The notes under the pieces: generated by a model
Database searches by the model: none
What the model saw: the letters and a program-made list of their open reading frames with translations, nothing else
What the model was told of the DNA's origin: nothing
Program-made: the position numbers and the translations under genes
Source of the DNA: Crocinitomicaceae bacterium
GTDB taxonomy: Bacteria > Bacteroidota > Bacteroidia > Flavobacteriales_D > Crocinitomicaceae
Reading direction: 5' to 3'
Assembly (NCBI GenBank): GCA_029252405.1
Contig: JAQXBM010000093.1
Location: 1 to 37,560 of the forward strand
Length of the DNA stretch: 37,560 nt
In this document: positions 1 to 9,594 of the stretch, piece by piece
How the letters are laid out: every line of letters starts with the position of its first letter
Numbering within the stretch: position 1 is the first letter of the stretch

Positions 1-396
1 GAAGACACCAACGCCATCATCCACGAATACACAGCCTCCGGAATCTATACGGTTCAGCTCATTGGCTACGGTTGCGATGGAGTAAACGACACCCTTACCT
101 TCAACATCAATTTCGAATACACCGAGCCTGGTTACGCGGGAGATGGAACGTTGTTAACACTCTATCCAAACCCCATCTCAACAGGTAACAGCCTAGCATT
201 TTTCATTGGAAATATTCCCGAAGGAACACACTATGTCAACGTAAACAACAACCTCGGACAACGCGTAGATAGTTTCCGGATCGAAGATGGAAACACCAAC
301 TACCTCTTTCCCCTCGATTACGCAGCTGGCATGTATCACTTCGCCCTTCAAAACGACACTGAAATTTTAGAAGTTGAGAAGTTGGTTGTGGAGTAA
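1..396 (+). CDS. T9SS-secreted protein, C-terminal part (5' end outside window)
   Basis: The reading frame is open to the left edge, so only the last 131 residues are present. Residues 1-45 (ending around GVNDTLTFNINF) look like the last strands of a PKD-type beta-sandwich. They are followed by a type A T9SS sorting domain that begins at LYPNPIS and contains the usual 'LGQRV' and 'AAGMYHFAL' strands. Such domains carry proteins through the outer membrane by the PorV/PorU route and are then removed. The ending KLVVE departs from the common KxxxN ending. The function of the missing N-terminal part cannot be told. The in-frame TTG at 151 is inside the domain and is not a start. Confidence 0.85.
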   Translation, partial: EDTNAIIHEYTASGIYTVQLIGYGCDGVNDTLTFNINFEYTEPGYAGDGTLLTLYPNPISTGNSLAFFIGNIPEGTHYVNVNNNLGQRVDSFRIEDGNTNYLFPLDYAAGMYHFALQNDTEILEVEKLVVE

Positions 397-678
397 ACAA
401 AATGCAATACAACGAAGAAAGCCTGATCTTAGAAGGATCGTGCATTTTTTCAAAAACGATGAGGTCGAATTGAAACACGCGAATTCGAGAGAAAGCGCGA
501 AACGGATGTGTAGCGATCATTGAACGAATCGAGTTTCAAGACAAGCGCAGAAGTGTTGAAAAGAAGCACTAGACTTTTTGCATACTTTTTTGGCGATGAA
601 AAAAGTATGAAGGAAGAAACGCTGTCCAAACAATGCGCGAACGACATAATGTACAATGGACATCATCAAATTCAAAAC
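397..678. other. Non-coding stretch between T9SS gene and rimP promoter
   Basis: No convincing gene lies here. Short open frames on both strands have no recognisable domain. A short GATC/GATC stem followed by a T-rich run near 424-450 may help end transcription of the upstream gene, but it is weak. The clearest structure is the perfect palindrome at 581-609, listed separately. Confidence 0.5.
581..609. repeat. Perfect 11-bp inverted repeat (REP-like hairpin)
   Basis: CATACTTTTTT at 581-591 and AAAAAAGTATG at 599-609 are perfect reverse complements separated by the 7-nt loop GGCGATG. It lies in non-coding DNA. From memory, palindromes of the type TACTTTTTT-loop-AAAAAAGTA recur between genes in many Bacteroidota genomes, which suggests a dispersed repeat. 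Only one copy is seen in this window. Confidence 0.6.
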
Positions 679-708
679 TTGCAAATCCAAAATAAAACAC
701 TACATTTG
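679..708 (+). promoter_or_regulatory. Bacteroidota-type promoter for rimP-nusA-infB
   Basis: TTG at 679-681, a 19-bp spacer and TACATTTG at 701-708 match the Bacteroidota sigma-70 consensus TTG-N19-TAnnTTTG exactly. Transcription should start near 714, giving a leader of about 57 nt that contains the hairpin at 739-763. It is the best promoter on the plus strand of the window. Confidence 0.75.
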
Positions 709-738
709 CACCACATTCACATATAGAATTAACCGAAT

Positions 739-763
739 GAGGGGACGAAAGTCCCCTCTTTTT
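739..763 (+). terminator. Terminator-like hairpin in the rimP leader (candidate attenuator)
   Basis: GAGGGGAC (739-746), GAAA loop (747-750) and GTCCCCTC (751-758) form a perfect 8-bp, GC-rich stem with a stable GNRA tetraloop. Five T residues follow at 759-763. This has all the parts of an intrinsic terminator, yet it sits between the promoter at 679-708 and the rimP start at 771. It therefore lies in the leader of a transcript that encodes NusA, a factor that modulates termination. It could equally end readthrough from upstream or restrict access to the rimP start 8 nt beyond the T run. Confidence 0.7.
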
Positions 764-770
764 GTAACAG

Positions 771-1247
771 ATGATTAGTAAAAAGAAAGTAAAACAGTTG
801 GTCAACGAACGCATCGAAGAACTCGATAACGGGCTTTTTATCGTTGATTTGAGAATCTCCTCAAGCAGCCGCATCGACGTTGAACTGGATAAATTCGAAG
901 GAAATGTTTCTGTAGATGATTGTATCCGCGTTTCGCGAAATGTTGAGCACAACCTCGACCGCGAGCAGCAAGACTTCGAACTACACGTTTCATCATCTGG
1001 ATTGGACAAAGGACTGCGCGTTTTTGCTCAATACAAGAAAAACATCGGTCGCGATGTCAAAGTGAAGCGAAAAGAAGGCGGAAAAATTGAAGGAACCCTA
1101 ATCGATGCAACTGAAGAGCAAATCGTTGTTCAGAATTCGAGAAAGGAACGAATAGAAGGAAAAAAGAAAAAACATACCATTGTGGAGGATCACATCATCC
1201 CAATGAGCAATGTACTAGAAACAAAAATTGTGATATCATTTAAATAA
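771..1247 (+). CDS. rimP: Ribosome maturation factor RimP
   Basis: A 158-residue protein matching RimP, which helps assemble the small ribosomal subunit. It is within the usual family length. The N-terminal alpha/beta domain contains the typical 'DGLFIVD-like' strand (DNGLFIVDLRI), the segment DDCIRVSRNVEHNLD and the characteristic ELHVSSSGLDKGLR motif (family form 'Y.LEVSSPGLDRPL'). The C-terminal SH3-like barrel (about residues 85-158) includes GRDVKVKRKEGGKIEGTL. The ATG at 771 follows a leader hairpin and has no Shine-Dalgarno sequence, which is normal for this phylum. nusA begins 6 bp downstream. The rimP-nusA-infB order is the conserved bacterial arrangement, so co-transcription is nearly certain. 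Confidence 0.96.
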   Translation: MISKKKVKQLVNERIEELDNGLFIVDLRISSSSRIDVELDKFEGNVSVDDCIRVSRNVEHNLDREQQDFELHVSSSGLDKGLRVFAQYKKNIGRDVKVKRKEGGKIEGTLIDATEEQIVVQNSRKERIEGKKKKHTIVEDHIIPMSNVLETKIVISFK

Positions 1248-1253
1248 TCAACT

Positions 1254-2489
1254 ATGGACAGTTTAGAATTGATTGACTCGTTTTCGGAGTTCAAAGAACT
1301 GAAAAACATTGATAAACAAACAATGCAGCACGTATTGGAAGACGTTTTCCGTGCGATGTTGAAGAAAAAGTTTAATACAGACGAGCACATTGACGTGATC
1401 GTTAACATTGATAAAGGTGACGTTCAGATCTTCTTGAACAAAGAAATCGTAGACGATGGAGAGGTAGAAGATGAAAACATTGAAATCGCTTACTCTGACG
1501 CAATTAAAATTGAGCCAGATTTCGAAATTGGTGAGGAGGTAACGGAAGAATTCAAATTCGCAGACTTCGGCCGTAGAAATATTCTTTCATTGCGCCAAAA
1601 CTTGATTTCAAGAATCATGGAGTTGGAGAAAGATCACTTATACAAACTTTACAAAGAACGTATTGGAGAAATCATTACGGGAGAAGTTTACCAAGTGTGG
1701 AAGAAAGAAATCATGGTTATCGATGATGAAGGAAACGAGTTGATCCTTCCAAAGTCAGAGCAAATTCCATCGGATTACTTCAAAAAAGGAGAATCTATCC
1801 GTGCGGTGGTTGCTAAGGTTGACATGAGAAACAGTAGCCCGGTAATTATCCTTTCTCGTACAGCACCAGAATTCTTGGAGCGTTTGTTCGAATTGGAAGT
1901 TCCTGAGGTATTCGACGGATTGATTACCATCAAACGTATCGTTCGTGAGCCAGGTGAAAGAGCGAAAGTAGCAGTTGAGTCTTACGATGATCGTGTAGAT
2001 CCAGTTGGTGCGTGTGTTGGAATGAAAGGTTCGCGTATCCACGGAATCGTTCGTGAGTTGAGAAACGAAAACATTGATGTAATCAACTTTACAAACAACC
2101 CACAGTTATTCATTCAACGTGCACTTTCTCCAGCAAAAATCTCGTCAATCGAAATTGATGAAGAAGACAGCAGAGCGAAAGTATTCTTGAAGCCAGACCA
2201 AGTTTCATTGGCAATTGGTAAAGGAGGTCACAACATTAAATTGGGTGGACGCCTTACTGGGTATGAATTAGATGTTTACCGTGAAGGTGAAGTTGACGTT
2301 GAAGATGTGGATTTGGAAGAATTTGCAGATGAAATCGACGGGTGGATTCTTGACGAATTGAAAGCTATTGGATGTGACACTGCAAAATCCGTTCTCGATA
2401 TCAGTGTTGCCGACCTTGCAAAAAGAACAGACTTGGAGGAGGAAACGATCCAGGAAGTGTTTAAAATACTACAATCTGAATTTGAGTAG
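1254..2489 (+). CDS. nusA: Transcription termination/antitermination factor NusA
   Basis: A 411-residue RNA-polymerase-binding factor that modulates pausing, termination and antitermination. The order seen is an N-terminal polymerase-binding domain (1-125), an S1 RNA-binding domain (about 135-203) and two KH domains. The first KH carries DPVGACVGMKGSRI and the second DQVSLAIGKGGHNIKL. A short helix-hairpin-helix region follows (about 360-411). It lacks the second acidic repeat of the E. coli protein and so has the compact form usual in this phylum. The gene lies 6 bp after rimP and 67 bp before infB. In Escherichia coli NusA controls its own operon, which makes the hairpin in the rimP leader here a plausible target; that link is inference. 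Confidence 0.97.
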   Translation: MDSLELIDSFSEFKELKNIDKQTMQHVLEDVFRAMLKKKFNTDEHIDVIVNIDKGDVQIFLNKEIVDDGEVEDENIEIAYSDAIKIEPDFEIGEEVTEEFKFADFGRRNILSLRQNLISRIMELEKDHLYKLYKERIGEIITGEVYQVWKKEIMVIDDEGNELILPKSEQIPSDYFKKGESIRAVVAKVDMRNSSPVIILSRTAPEFLERLFELEVPEVFDGLITIKRIVREPGERAKVAVESYDDRVDPVGACVGMKGSRIHGIVRELRNENIDVINFTNNPQLFIQRALSPAKISSIEIDEEDSRAKVFLKPDQVSLAIGKGGHNIKLGGRLTGYELDVYREGEVDVEDVDLEEFADEIDGWILDELKAIGCDTAKSVLDISVADLAKRTDLEEETIQEVFKILQSEFE

Positions 2490-2513
2490 AATCAGGCAAA
2501 TCAGTATATTTAG
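2482..2513 (+). promoter_or_regulatory. Possible internal promoter before infB
   Basis: TTTG at 2482-2485, a 20-bp spacer and TATATTTA at 2506-2513 resemble the Bacteroidota promoter with one mismatch in the -7 box (final A instead of G). It overlaps the end of nusA and could supply extra infB transcript. The match is imperfect, so confidence is low. Confidence 0.35.
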
Positions 2514-2556
2514 GCACATTTACAGAAATTAAAGTAAAAGAGGACGCACAAGACTT

Positions 2557-5307
2557 ATGGCGAAACCAATAAGATTAGGAAAAGCAGCAGGAGAATTCAA
2601 TGTAGGAATGTCTACAATTGTTGAATTCCTGGAAAGCAATGGAGTAAGTATTGACTCGACGCCCAACACCAAGTTGACGCCAGAGCAGTATGACATGCTA
2701 CGCGCAGAATATGCTGCGGATCAGGTTCTCCATGAGAAATCAAAAGCTCAATCGACGGTTGTTCGCGAGAAGCGTGAAACGATTTCTCTTCGTGATAAAG
2801 ATAAGCCGGAGGAAAAGCCTGTAGTTGAGCCTGAACCGGAACCAACACCAGCGCCGGCTCCAGCCCCAACACCAACACCTGAGCCAACTCCAGAACCCGT
2901 TGCTGAAAAGGAAGTTGCTCCAGAACCTGTGAAGGAGGAGAAAGCTCCTGAGCCAGTCAAGGAGGAAGTGGCAGAGTCTAATGATGAGGTAGGTGTTAAA
3001 GTGAAGATGGTTGGGAAAATTGATCTCGATTCAATCAACACGAAAACACGTCCAGACAAGACCAAGAAGGAAGAGCCAAAGGCAAAAGAGGAAACTCCGG
3101 CGCCAGCAGCGAAAAAGGAAGAGGCAAAGGTTGAACCTAAGAAGGAAGAGCCAAAAGCTGAACCGAAACCGGAAGTGAAGCCAACTGAAACAATTCGTGC
3201 TCAAAGCGCTAAGCTTGGAGGGCCAAAAGTAGTGGGTAAAATCGAGTTGCCTGTTGAGCGATCTAAATCTTCTGGAGGAGGAAATGCTGAACGACGTAAA
3301 CGTAAGCGTGTACGTAAGATTGATGTAAACAAACAATCACAAGGCGGAAACAATCAAGGTGGTGGAAGAGGCAAAAAGCCGAAGGTTGAAAAACCAGAAA
3401 TCACAGAAAAAGATATCCAACGCGAGATTAAGGAAACCTTAGCGCGTTTATCGAATAAAGGAGGAAAATCAAAAGCATCCAAAAACCGTCGTGCGAAACG
3501 TGACTCTGTCGCGCAACGTCGTCAGGAAGAGGAAATCGCAGCTGAGCTTGAAGAGAAAATCTTGAAGTTGACTGAGTTCGTAACCGTTTCGGAATTGGCA
3601 ACAATGATGAGCGTGAGCTCGACAGACGTGATCTCAGCATGTATGTCTTTGGGTATTTTCGCCTCAATCAACCAACGTCTCGATGCAGAAACAATTCACA
3701 TCGTAGCGGAGGAATTCGGATTTGAAACGGAGTTCGTAAGTGCGGAAGTTCAGGAGTCCATTCCAATCGTTGAAGACAATGAAGAAGACTTACTTCCTCG
3801 TGCGCCAATCATTACGGTGATGGGACACGTTGATCACGGTAAGACATCTTTGCTTGATAGAATTCGTGATGCGAATGTTACCGAAGGTGAGGCTGGAGGA
3901 ATCACGCAGCACATTGGAGCTTATAGCGTAGAAATGAAGGATGGTCGAAACATGACTTTCCTTGATACTCCTGGTCACGAGGCCTTTACAGCCATGCGTG
4001 CTCGTGGTGCACAAGTGACCGATGTTGCAATTATCATTGTTGCAGCGGATGATGACGTGATGCCACAAACGAAGGAGGCGATCTCTCACGCGCAAGCAGC
4101 GGGAGTTCCAATGATCTTCGCGATTAACAAGATTGATAAGCCAGGGGCTAATCCAGATAAAATTAAAGAGCAACTTTCTACCATGAACATCCTTGTTGAG
4201 GATTGGGGAGGTAAGTTCCAATGTCAAGAAATTTCTGCAAAGAAGAATCAAAACATCGATCTTCTGTTGGAAAAAGTATTGTTGGAGGCTGAGTTACTCG
4301 AGTTGAAAGCAAACCCGAACAAAGATGCACTCGGAACAGTAGTCGAGTCATCATTAGACAAAGGAAAAGGTTACGTAACAAACATGTTGGTTGAAGCTGG
4401 TACAATGCGTGTCGGAGATATCATCTTGGTTGGACGTTACAGTGGTAAGGTGAGAGCGATTCACGATGATAAAGGAAACTCTATCAAAGAAGCGGGACCA
4501 TCTCAACCAGTATCTATCCTTGGGGTAAACGGAGCACCTTCAGCGGGGGACAAGTTCTACATCTTGCAGGATGAGCGTGAAGCACGTTCTATCGCAACGA
4601 AACGTGAGCAACTTTACCGTGAGCAAGGATTGCGTACAACGAAACACATTACACTTGATGAGATCGGTCGTCGTTTGGCAATTGGAGACTTCAAAGAATT
4701 GAACATCATCGTGAAGGGTGACGTGGATGGTTCTATCGAGGCACTTTCTGATTCCTTATTGAACCTTTCAACAGAAGAAATTCAAGTAAACATTATCCAC
4801 AAAGGTGTAGGAGCGATTTCCGAGGCAGATGTAAACTTGGCATCAGCATCAGACGCTGTCATCTTAGGATTCCAGGTTCGTCCAACGCTTGGTGCAAGAA
4901 GGTTGTCGGATCAAGAACAAATTGATATCCGTCTTTACTCTGTCATCTACAAAGCGATTGATGAAATCAAAGCAGCGATGGAGGGAATGCTTTCTCCAGA
5001 TATCGAAGAAAAAATCTTGGGTTCTGCAGAAATTCGAGAAGTATTCAACATCACGAAAGTGGGTACTATTGCAGGTTGTTACGTAACGGAGGGAATCATC
5101 AAACGTTCTTCTCGTATCCGTGTGATCCGCGATGGAATTGTAATTCACACTGGAACGCTAGGATCGTTGAAACGATTCAAAGACGACGTGAAAGAAGTGA
5201 AAAACAACTACGAATGTGGATTGAACGTAGATAAGTTCAACGACATGAAAGAAGGTGACGTTATCGAAGCCTTTGAGGAAGTGGAAGTTGCACGTAAGCT
5301 GAAATAG
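2557..5307 (+). CDS. infB: Translation initiation factor IF-2
   Basis: A 916-residue GTPase that brings initiator tRNA to the 30S subunit and promotes subunit joining. Residues 1-55 form an IF2_N helical module. Residues about 75-260 are a low-complexity Pro/Glu/Lys linker with runs such as [20 protein letters not shown] second IF2_N module (ITEKD to FGFETEF, about 285-395) follows. The GTPase domain has G1 GHVDHGKT at 423-430, then DTPGHEAF (G3) and NKID (G4). Domains II, III and the tRNA-binding C-terminal barrel complete the protein, with [10 protein letters not shown] and [11 protein letters not shown] as recognisable segments. The ATG at 2557 gives the expected N-terminus. The third gene of the rimP operon. 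Confidence 0.98.
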   Translation: MAKPIRLGKAAGEFNVGMSTIVEFLESNGVSIDSTPNTKLTPEQYDMLRAEYAADQVLHEKSKAQSTVVREKRETISLRDKDKPEEKPVVEPEPEPTPAPAPAPTPTPEPTPEPVAEKEVAPEPVKEEKAPEPVKEEVAESNDEVGVKVKMVGKIDLDSINTKTRPDKTKKEEPKAKEETPAPAAKKEEAKVEPKKEEPKAEPKPEVKPTETIRAQSAKLGGPKVVGKIELPVERSKSSGGGNAERRKRKRVRKIDVNKQSQGGNNQGGGRGKKPKVEKPEITEKDIQREIKETLARLSNKGGKSKASKNRRAKRDSVAQRRQEEEIAAELEEKILKLTEFVTVSELATMMSVSSTDVISACMSLGIFASINQRLDAETIHIVAEEFGFETEFVSAEVQESIPIVEDNEEDLLPRAPIITVMGHVDHGKTSLLDRIRDANVTEGEAGGITQHIGAYSVEMKDGRNMTFLDTPGHEAFTAMRARGAQVTDVAIIIVAADDDVMPQTKEAISHAQAAGVPMIFAINKIDKPGANPDKIKEQLSTMNILVEDWGGKFQCQEISAKKNQNIDLLLEKVLLEAELLELKANPNKDALGTVVESSLDKGKGYVTNMLVEAGTMRVGDIILVGRYSGKVRAIHDDKGNSIKEAGPSQPVSILGVNGAPSAGDKFYILQDEREARSIATKREQLYREQGLRTTKHITLDEIGRRLAIGDFKELNIIVKGDVDGSIEALSDSLLNLSTEEIQVNIIHKGVGAISEADVNLASASDAVILGFQVRPTLGARRLSDQEQIDIRLYSVIYKAIDEIKAAMEGMLSPDIEEKILGSAEIREVFNITKVGTIAGCYVTEGIIKRSSRIRVIRDGIVIHTGTLGSLKRFKDDVKEVKNNYECGLNVDKFNDMKEGDVIEAFEEVEVARKLK

Positions 5308-5373
5308 AAATCAAATTAACATCTTTTAAAGAGGGTTATTGGTGAAACAAGCGGCGCTTTCGGGCATAATCCG

Positions 5374-5381
5374 TAACTTTG
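5374..5381 (+). promoter_or_regulatory. Promoter -7 element before tatA
   Basis: TAACTTTG followed by CACC is a very typical flavobacterial -7 box. It lies 23 bp before the tatA start, so the leader would be short. No TTG is found at the expected 19-21 bp upstream, so only the -7 half is supported. Confidence 0.5.
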
Positions 5382-5403
5382 CACCAACGAAAAATTAGAA
5401 ACT

Positions 5404-5586
5404 ATGATTTTAGGAGTTTTTGGTCCGTGGCAAGTAATCGCAATTTTAGTAGTTGCTTTACTGTTGTTTGGTGGTAAGAAGATTCCAGAACTTATGAAAG
5501 GTCTGGGAAAAGGTGTGAAGGAGTTTAAGGACGCCTCTAAGCCTGAAGATGGAGAAGCTACACCAGCAAAGTCAGAGGAGAAATAA
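5404..5586 (+). CDS. tatA: Sec-independent protein translocase subunit TatA
   Basis: A 60-residue protein with the TatA/Hcf106 layout: a short N-terminus, one membrane helix (about residues 5-22), the FGGKKIPEL hinge, an amphipathic helix ([11 protein letters not shown]) and an acidic/lysine tail. TatA forms the pore used by the twin-arginine pathway to move folded proteins across the inner membrane. The protein is short and lacks the longer tail of TatB. No tatC is in this window, so the partner must lie elsewhere. gatA starts 9 bp downstream, which suggests a shared transcript. Confidence 0.93.
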   Translation: MILGVFGPWQVIAILVVALLLFGGKKIPELMKGLGKGVKEFKDASKPEDGEATPAKSEEK

Positions 5587-5595
5587 GAGATACAG

Positions 5596-7014
5596 ATGAT
5601 TCGTACCTATACTGAAGTCAAGAACGCACTTGCTTCGGGTGATACAGTAGTACGTATCCTTGAAGGTTATTTAGCGCAAATAGAAGCGAATAATCACTTG
5701 AATGCCTTTCTTGAGGTGTTCGAAGATTCAGCGAAAGCAAAGGCCGTTGAGGTCGATCAAAAAATTAAAGACGGAACTGCAGGACGTTTGGCCGGAATGG
5801 TCATCGGACTCAAAGATAATTTGTGTTATGAAGGACACAAACTTTCCGCAGCATCAAAGATTTTAGGAGATTTTGAATCCTTGTTTACAGGAACTGCCGT
5901 GCAGCGCTTGTTAGATGAAGATGCAATCATCATTGGACGTCTCAACTGCGATGAATTCGCAATGGGAAGTTCGAATGAAAACTCGGCTTTTGGACCTGTT
6001 CTAAATCCAATTGGTGAAAACAGAGTACCTGGAGGTTCTTCTGGTGGATCTGCTGCTGCAGTAGCTGCGGGTTGCTGTACAGCCGCACTTGGAAGTGACA
6101 CTGGAGGTTCGATTCGTCAACCTGCGAGTTTCACAGGAACAGTTGGTTACAAACCAACGTACGGAAGAATTAGCCGCTACGGATTGATCGCATACGCGTC
6201 TTCTTTCGATCAAATTGGACCTTTCACGAATGATGTTTCTGACGCTGCATTGTTGACAGAGATCATGGCTGGGCAAGATCAATTTGACTCTACAGCATCA
6301 ACAACACCAGTTGATAAGTACACTGAGTTTTCAGATGAGACATCCTTGAAAATCGCAGTGATCAAAGAAAGCTACGAGATGGAAGGAATCGATCCTGAAG
6401 TCAAAGCGAAAATGAAGGAGTCAATCGATCAACTTACTGCTGATGGACACGAAGTAGAATTCGTTTCGTTCCCGTATTTAGACTACATGGTCCCAGCGTA
6501 CTACGTATTGACAACTGCGGAAGCTTCATCGAACCTATCGCGCTTTGATGGGGTCCACTTCGGATACAGAAGCACAGAAGCTAAAGGAGTCGAGCAGACG
6601 TATAAGAAATCACGTAGCGATGGATTTGGACCGGAAGTTCAGCGTCGTATCATGGCGGGAACCTTCGTTCTTTCCAATGAATTCTACGATTCTTACTACA
6701 CGAAAGGACAAAAAGTTCGACGTGTGCTTCAAAACAAAACGAACGAGATCTTGAAAGATTTCGACTTCATTTTATTGCCAACTACACCGAGTACAGCCTT
6801 TGAAATTGATGCCGTGAGCGATCCGATTTCAATGTACTTGCAAGATATATTTACCGTTCACGCGAACCTTACAGGAAATCCAGCGATCTCTCTACCAATG
6901 GGAAATCACTCGAACGGACTTCCATTTGGAATTCAAGTTATTGGGCAACATTTCGAAGATGGACGTCTCTTTAACTTCTCCAGTCAATTGATGAAACTAG
7001 ATACCACTGCATGA
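5596..7014 (+). CDS. gatA: Asp-tRNA(Asn)/Glu-tRNA(Gln) amidotransferase subunit A
   Basis: A 472-residue amidase-signature enzyme that frees ammonia from glutamine so that GatB can amidate Glu-tRNA(Gln) or Asp-tRNA(Asn). The Ser-cisSer-Lys triad is visible: K73 in GLKDNLC, S148 in GGSSGGS and S172 in GSDTGGSIRQPA. The 24-residue gap between the two serines equals that in characterised GatA. NPIGENRVPGGSSGG and YKPTYGRISRYGL are also typical of GatA rather than other amidases. GatB and GatC are not in this window. The stop overlaps the next start in an ATGA junction, so the two genes are translationally linked. Confidence 0.95.
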   Translation: MIRTYTEVKNALASGDTVVRILEGYLAQIEANNHLNAFLEVFEDSAKAKAVEVDQKIKDGTAGRLAGMVIGLKDNLCYEGHKLSAASKILGDFESLFTGTAVQRLLDEDAIIIGRLNCDEFAMGSSNENSAFGPVLNPIGENRVPGGSSGGSAAAVAAGCCTAALGSDTGGSIRQPASFTGTVGYKPTYGRISRYGLIAYASSFDQIGPFTNDVSDAALLTEIMAGQDQFDSTASTTPVDKYTEFSDETSLKIAVIKESYEMEGIDPEVKAKMKESIDQLTADGHEVEFVSFPYLDYMVPAYYVLTTAEASSNLSRFDGVHFGYRSTEAKGVEQTYKKSRSDGFGPEVQRRIMAGTFVLSNEFYDSYYTKGQKVRRVLQNKTNEILKDFDFILLPTTPSTAFEIDAVSDPISMYLQDIFTVHANLTGNPAISLPMGNHSNGLPFGIQVIGQHFEDGRLFNFSSQLMKLDTTA

Positions 7015-8468
7015 ATAAAGTATTGACACTCTCCACGTTTTTGATGTTGACCATTTCTTCAATGGCTCAATACAGCGGAAACGCACCCAAGGATACGCTC
7101 GTGGGAGACCAAATGATCAATGCGATTGAGCAAAGTCTCAACCTTTATTACGCAGAATACAGTTCTGATGGCAACTACGATTCCATCATCAATGCGCTCA
7201 ATTACGAATCTACGGACATGCCGGAGTTCTCGGACTCTATTTATTGCGAACGCCTGAATGTAATGAACGAAATGAGCCCGTTTCAATTGGAGTGCAACGA
7301 GCAAACCTTGAAAACGATTCGCTTTTTCGTGAAGAAAAGACGTGGATTTGCCCGTGTGGTTTTGGGTCGATCTAAACTCTACTTCGACATGTTTGAAGAG
7401 AAATTGGCAGAGCACAACATGCCAATCGAGTTGAAATATTTGGCGGTGATCGAAAGTGGCTTGCGCCCTCAGGTGAAGTCACGCGCTGGAGCATTGGGAT
7501 TGTGGCAGTTCATGTATCGAACAGGAAAAATGTACGGACTCAAAGAAAATTCTTACGTTGATGAACGAATGGATCCTGAGTTGGCTACAGACGCAGCCTG
7601 CCGATACCTCAAGAAATTATACGAAATCTACAACGATTGGAACTTGGCACTTGCCGCTTACAACGCAGGACCGGGAAATGTGAACAAGGCCATACGTCGT
7701 TCTGGAAACAAATTAACTTACTGGGAAGTGCGCCCGTTTTTGCCACGTGAAACACAAGGATACGTTCCGAATTTCATCGCTGCAGCATACTTGTTAACGT
7801 ACCACGCAGAACACAACATCATCCCCGCTGAGTCGAATGTGCAGTATTACCAATTGGATACACTGTGCCCAACGAAAGGGGTTCATTTTGAAACAATCAG
7901 TGAAGTGCTTGGAATGGAAATGGAAGAAGTGCAACGCTTCAACCCAATCTATAAGCGTGATTACATCCCATATTCAGAAGGTCAGTATTGTTTGACGCTT
8001 CCGCTTGAGCAAATTGGCAAATTGGTCTCTTTGGAGGATAGCTTGTACGAGCATGAATTAAACAAGTACATCAAACCTAAGCCACCTGTTGTAAACAATA
8101 CACAGAACAACACGACCCCGAAACCAGTAGTAACAGGAAACTACAGCTATCACAAGGTTAAAAGTGGAGAAACACTCGGATTGATTGCTTCTCGCTATGG
8201 AATGTCGGTGCGTGAATTACAACGAGTAAACGGGTTGAATTCCACGAGAATTTATGTAGGTCAACGCCTGAAGGTGAAACCAGGAACAGGAACGCAGACT
8301 CAAAACAAACCGGCTACCGCTGCAAAAAAATATTACACAGTTCGTTCGGGCGATACCTTTGGTAAAATTGCTCAACGCCACCGTTTATCTCAATCGCAAC
8401 TAAAACGATTGAACCCAAGAATCAATATTAATCGATTGAGTATTGGACAAAAAATCAGGGTTCGATAG
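7011..8468 (+). CDS. Lytic murein transglycosylase with two LysM domains (MltD-like)
   Basis: A 485-residue exported enzyme. Residues 1-20 are a signal peptide ending in SSMAQ. An SLT (family 1) transglycosylase domain covers about 135-255, with the catalytic glutamate E148 in VIESGL, then SRAGALGLWQFM and AAYNAGPGNV. It cuts glycan strands of peptidoglycan in the periplasm, leaving 1,6-anhydro ends. After a low-complexity Asn/Thr/Pro linker there are two LysM peptidoglycan-binding modules, about 380-425 and 441-485. The layout equals that of E. coli MltD, but there is no lipobox, so it is probably soluble in the periplasm. It overlaps gatA by 4 nt. Confidence 0.92.
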   Translation: MNKVLTLSTFLMLTISSMAQYSGNAPKDTLVGDQMINAIEQSLNLYYAEYSSDGNYDSIINALNYESTDMPEFSDSIYCERLNVMNEMSPFQLECNEQTLKTIRFFVKKRRGFARVVLGRSKLYFDMFEEKLAEHNMPIELKYLAVIESGLRPQVKSRAGALGLWQFMYRTGKMYGLKENSYVDERMDPELATDAACRYLKKLYEIYNDWNLALAAYNAGPGNVNKAIRRSGNKLTYWEVRPFLPRETQGYVPNFIAAAYLLTYHAEHNIIPAESNVQYYQLDTLCPTKGVHFETISEVLGMEMEEVQRFNPIYKRDYIPYSEGQYCLTLPLEQIGKLVSLEDSLYEHELNKYIKPKPPVVNNTQNNTTPKPVVTGNYSYHKVKSGETLGLIASRYGMSVRELQRVNGLNSTRIYVGQRLKVKPGTGTQTQNKPATAAKKYYTVRSGDTFGKIAQRHRLSQSQLKRLNPRININRLSIGQKIRVR

Positions 8469-8520
8469 AACATTGCAAACTTTTGCCCGATTTTTGATGT
8501 GTTAACGAAAAAACTTAGGA

Positions 8521-9594
8521 ATGATCGTACGTACTTTAACACTTCTATTAGTAGCAGCAGCACTTTTTTCTTTCACACAATGTGAATCCATGAAACCTTC
8601 TAGCGCGAGCAGCGGCCTGCACGTAACGGGTAATGTAGGTGAAATCATGGTGGTGTGTGAACCGGGAATTTGGAACTCGGAAGTAAAACAACATCTCGAC
8701 TCTGGATTGACACAATTCATTATGCCGTACATGCCCGATGTCGCAACCTTCGAATTGGTCCACAGAAAACCAGAGCGTTTTGAGGGAAGTTTCCAACGAT
8801 GTCGAAACACACTTTTTGTTACGATCGACCCAACACATGCTGGAGACAAAGGGAAAATTGAAATGAGAAAAAACGTTTGGGCGGAAAGTCAAACGATTGT
8901 AGATGTTATCGCGAAAGATTACCCACAACTCATCGAAACGGTGAAATTTGGAGTTGGACAGATACACGATAAATTCGATAGAAAAGAGTGGAAGCGCATC
9001 ATGGATCGCTACAAAGAACGACCTGACTTGGTGATTGGCTCAAGACTTGAAAAGAACTTTGGAATCAACCTGTCGACACCGGATGGATCGAAGTTAGTGA
9101 CCAACAGACCGAATTTCTTCAGAATAGAATTCCCTAAAACGTACCGACCACTTGATTTTGGGACGGATGGAGTTGATGATGGCGGATTGCACTCAGGAAT
9201 AATGGTGTACCAATACGATTTCATCGACAGCAATCAGTTGTCGCTTAAAAGCTTGTTGACGGCACGAGATACCATGTTGAAATACAATGTTCCTTATGAA
9301 GTCGACGGAATGTACATGGGAACGCAATACGTAGATTTTATTTATCCTGAAGGAGAAGAAACGACAACAGCTGATGGCAAAATCAAAGGTTTTGACCTAC
9401 GTGGAATGTACATGTTTACAGGTCGCGGGAAGTCAGGAACAGGAGGAGCATTCTGGGGATTCCATTTCGTGAATCCGAAGACGAAAAAGGTCGTTTGTGT
9501 CAGCGGATATTTGGATGCGCCACCAACAACGAGTTGGACTCAACCACTCAGGGAAATACAGGCCGTCTTGAGGAGCACGGTGATTGCTAAATGA
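8521..9594 (+). CDS. DUF4837 family lipoprotein
   Basis: A 357-residue protein with an N-terminal hydrophobic segment and a lipobox FTQC that places the lipidated cysteine at residue 21. The body, with TGNVGEIMVVCEPGIW near its start and GKSGTGGAFWGFHFVNP near its end, matches the DUF4837 family of Bacteroidota lipoproteins. No biochemical role is known to me. The next gene overlaps it by 4 nt (ATGA), tying it to two glycosyltransferases and suggesting an envelope role. That is inference from position only. No catalytic motif is visible. Confidence 0.8.
   Translation: MIVRTLTLLLVAAALFSFTQCESMKPSSASSGLHVTGNVGEIMVVCEPGIWNSEVKQHLDSGLTQFIMPYMPDVATFELVHRKPERFEGSFQRCRNTLFVTIDPTHAGDKGKIEMRKNVWAESQTIVDVIAKDYPQLIETVKFGVGQIHDKFDRKEWKRIMDRYKERPDLVIGSRLEKNFGINLSTPDGSKLVTNRPNFFRIEFPKTYRPLDFGTDGVDDGGLHSGIMVYQYDFIDSNQLSLKSLLTARDTMLKYNVPYEVDGMYMGTQYVDFIYPEGEETTTADGKIKGFDLRGMYMFTGRGKSGTGGAFWGFHFVNPKTKKVVCVSGYLDAPPTTSWTQPLREIQAVLRSTVIAK

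Noticed and set aside
520-726. A 68-codon open frame upstream of rimP
   Set aside because: It runs across the palindrome and the consensus promoter and has no protein-like features.
2748-3065. Minus-strand frame with Gly/Ser/Val/Ala repeats resembling a structural protein
   Set aside because: It is the antisense of the Pro/Glu-rich linker of infB; the repeats reflect that codon pattern.
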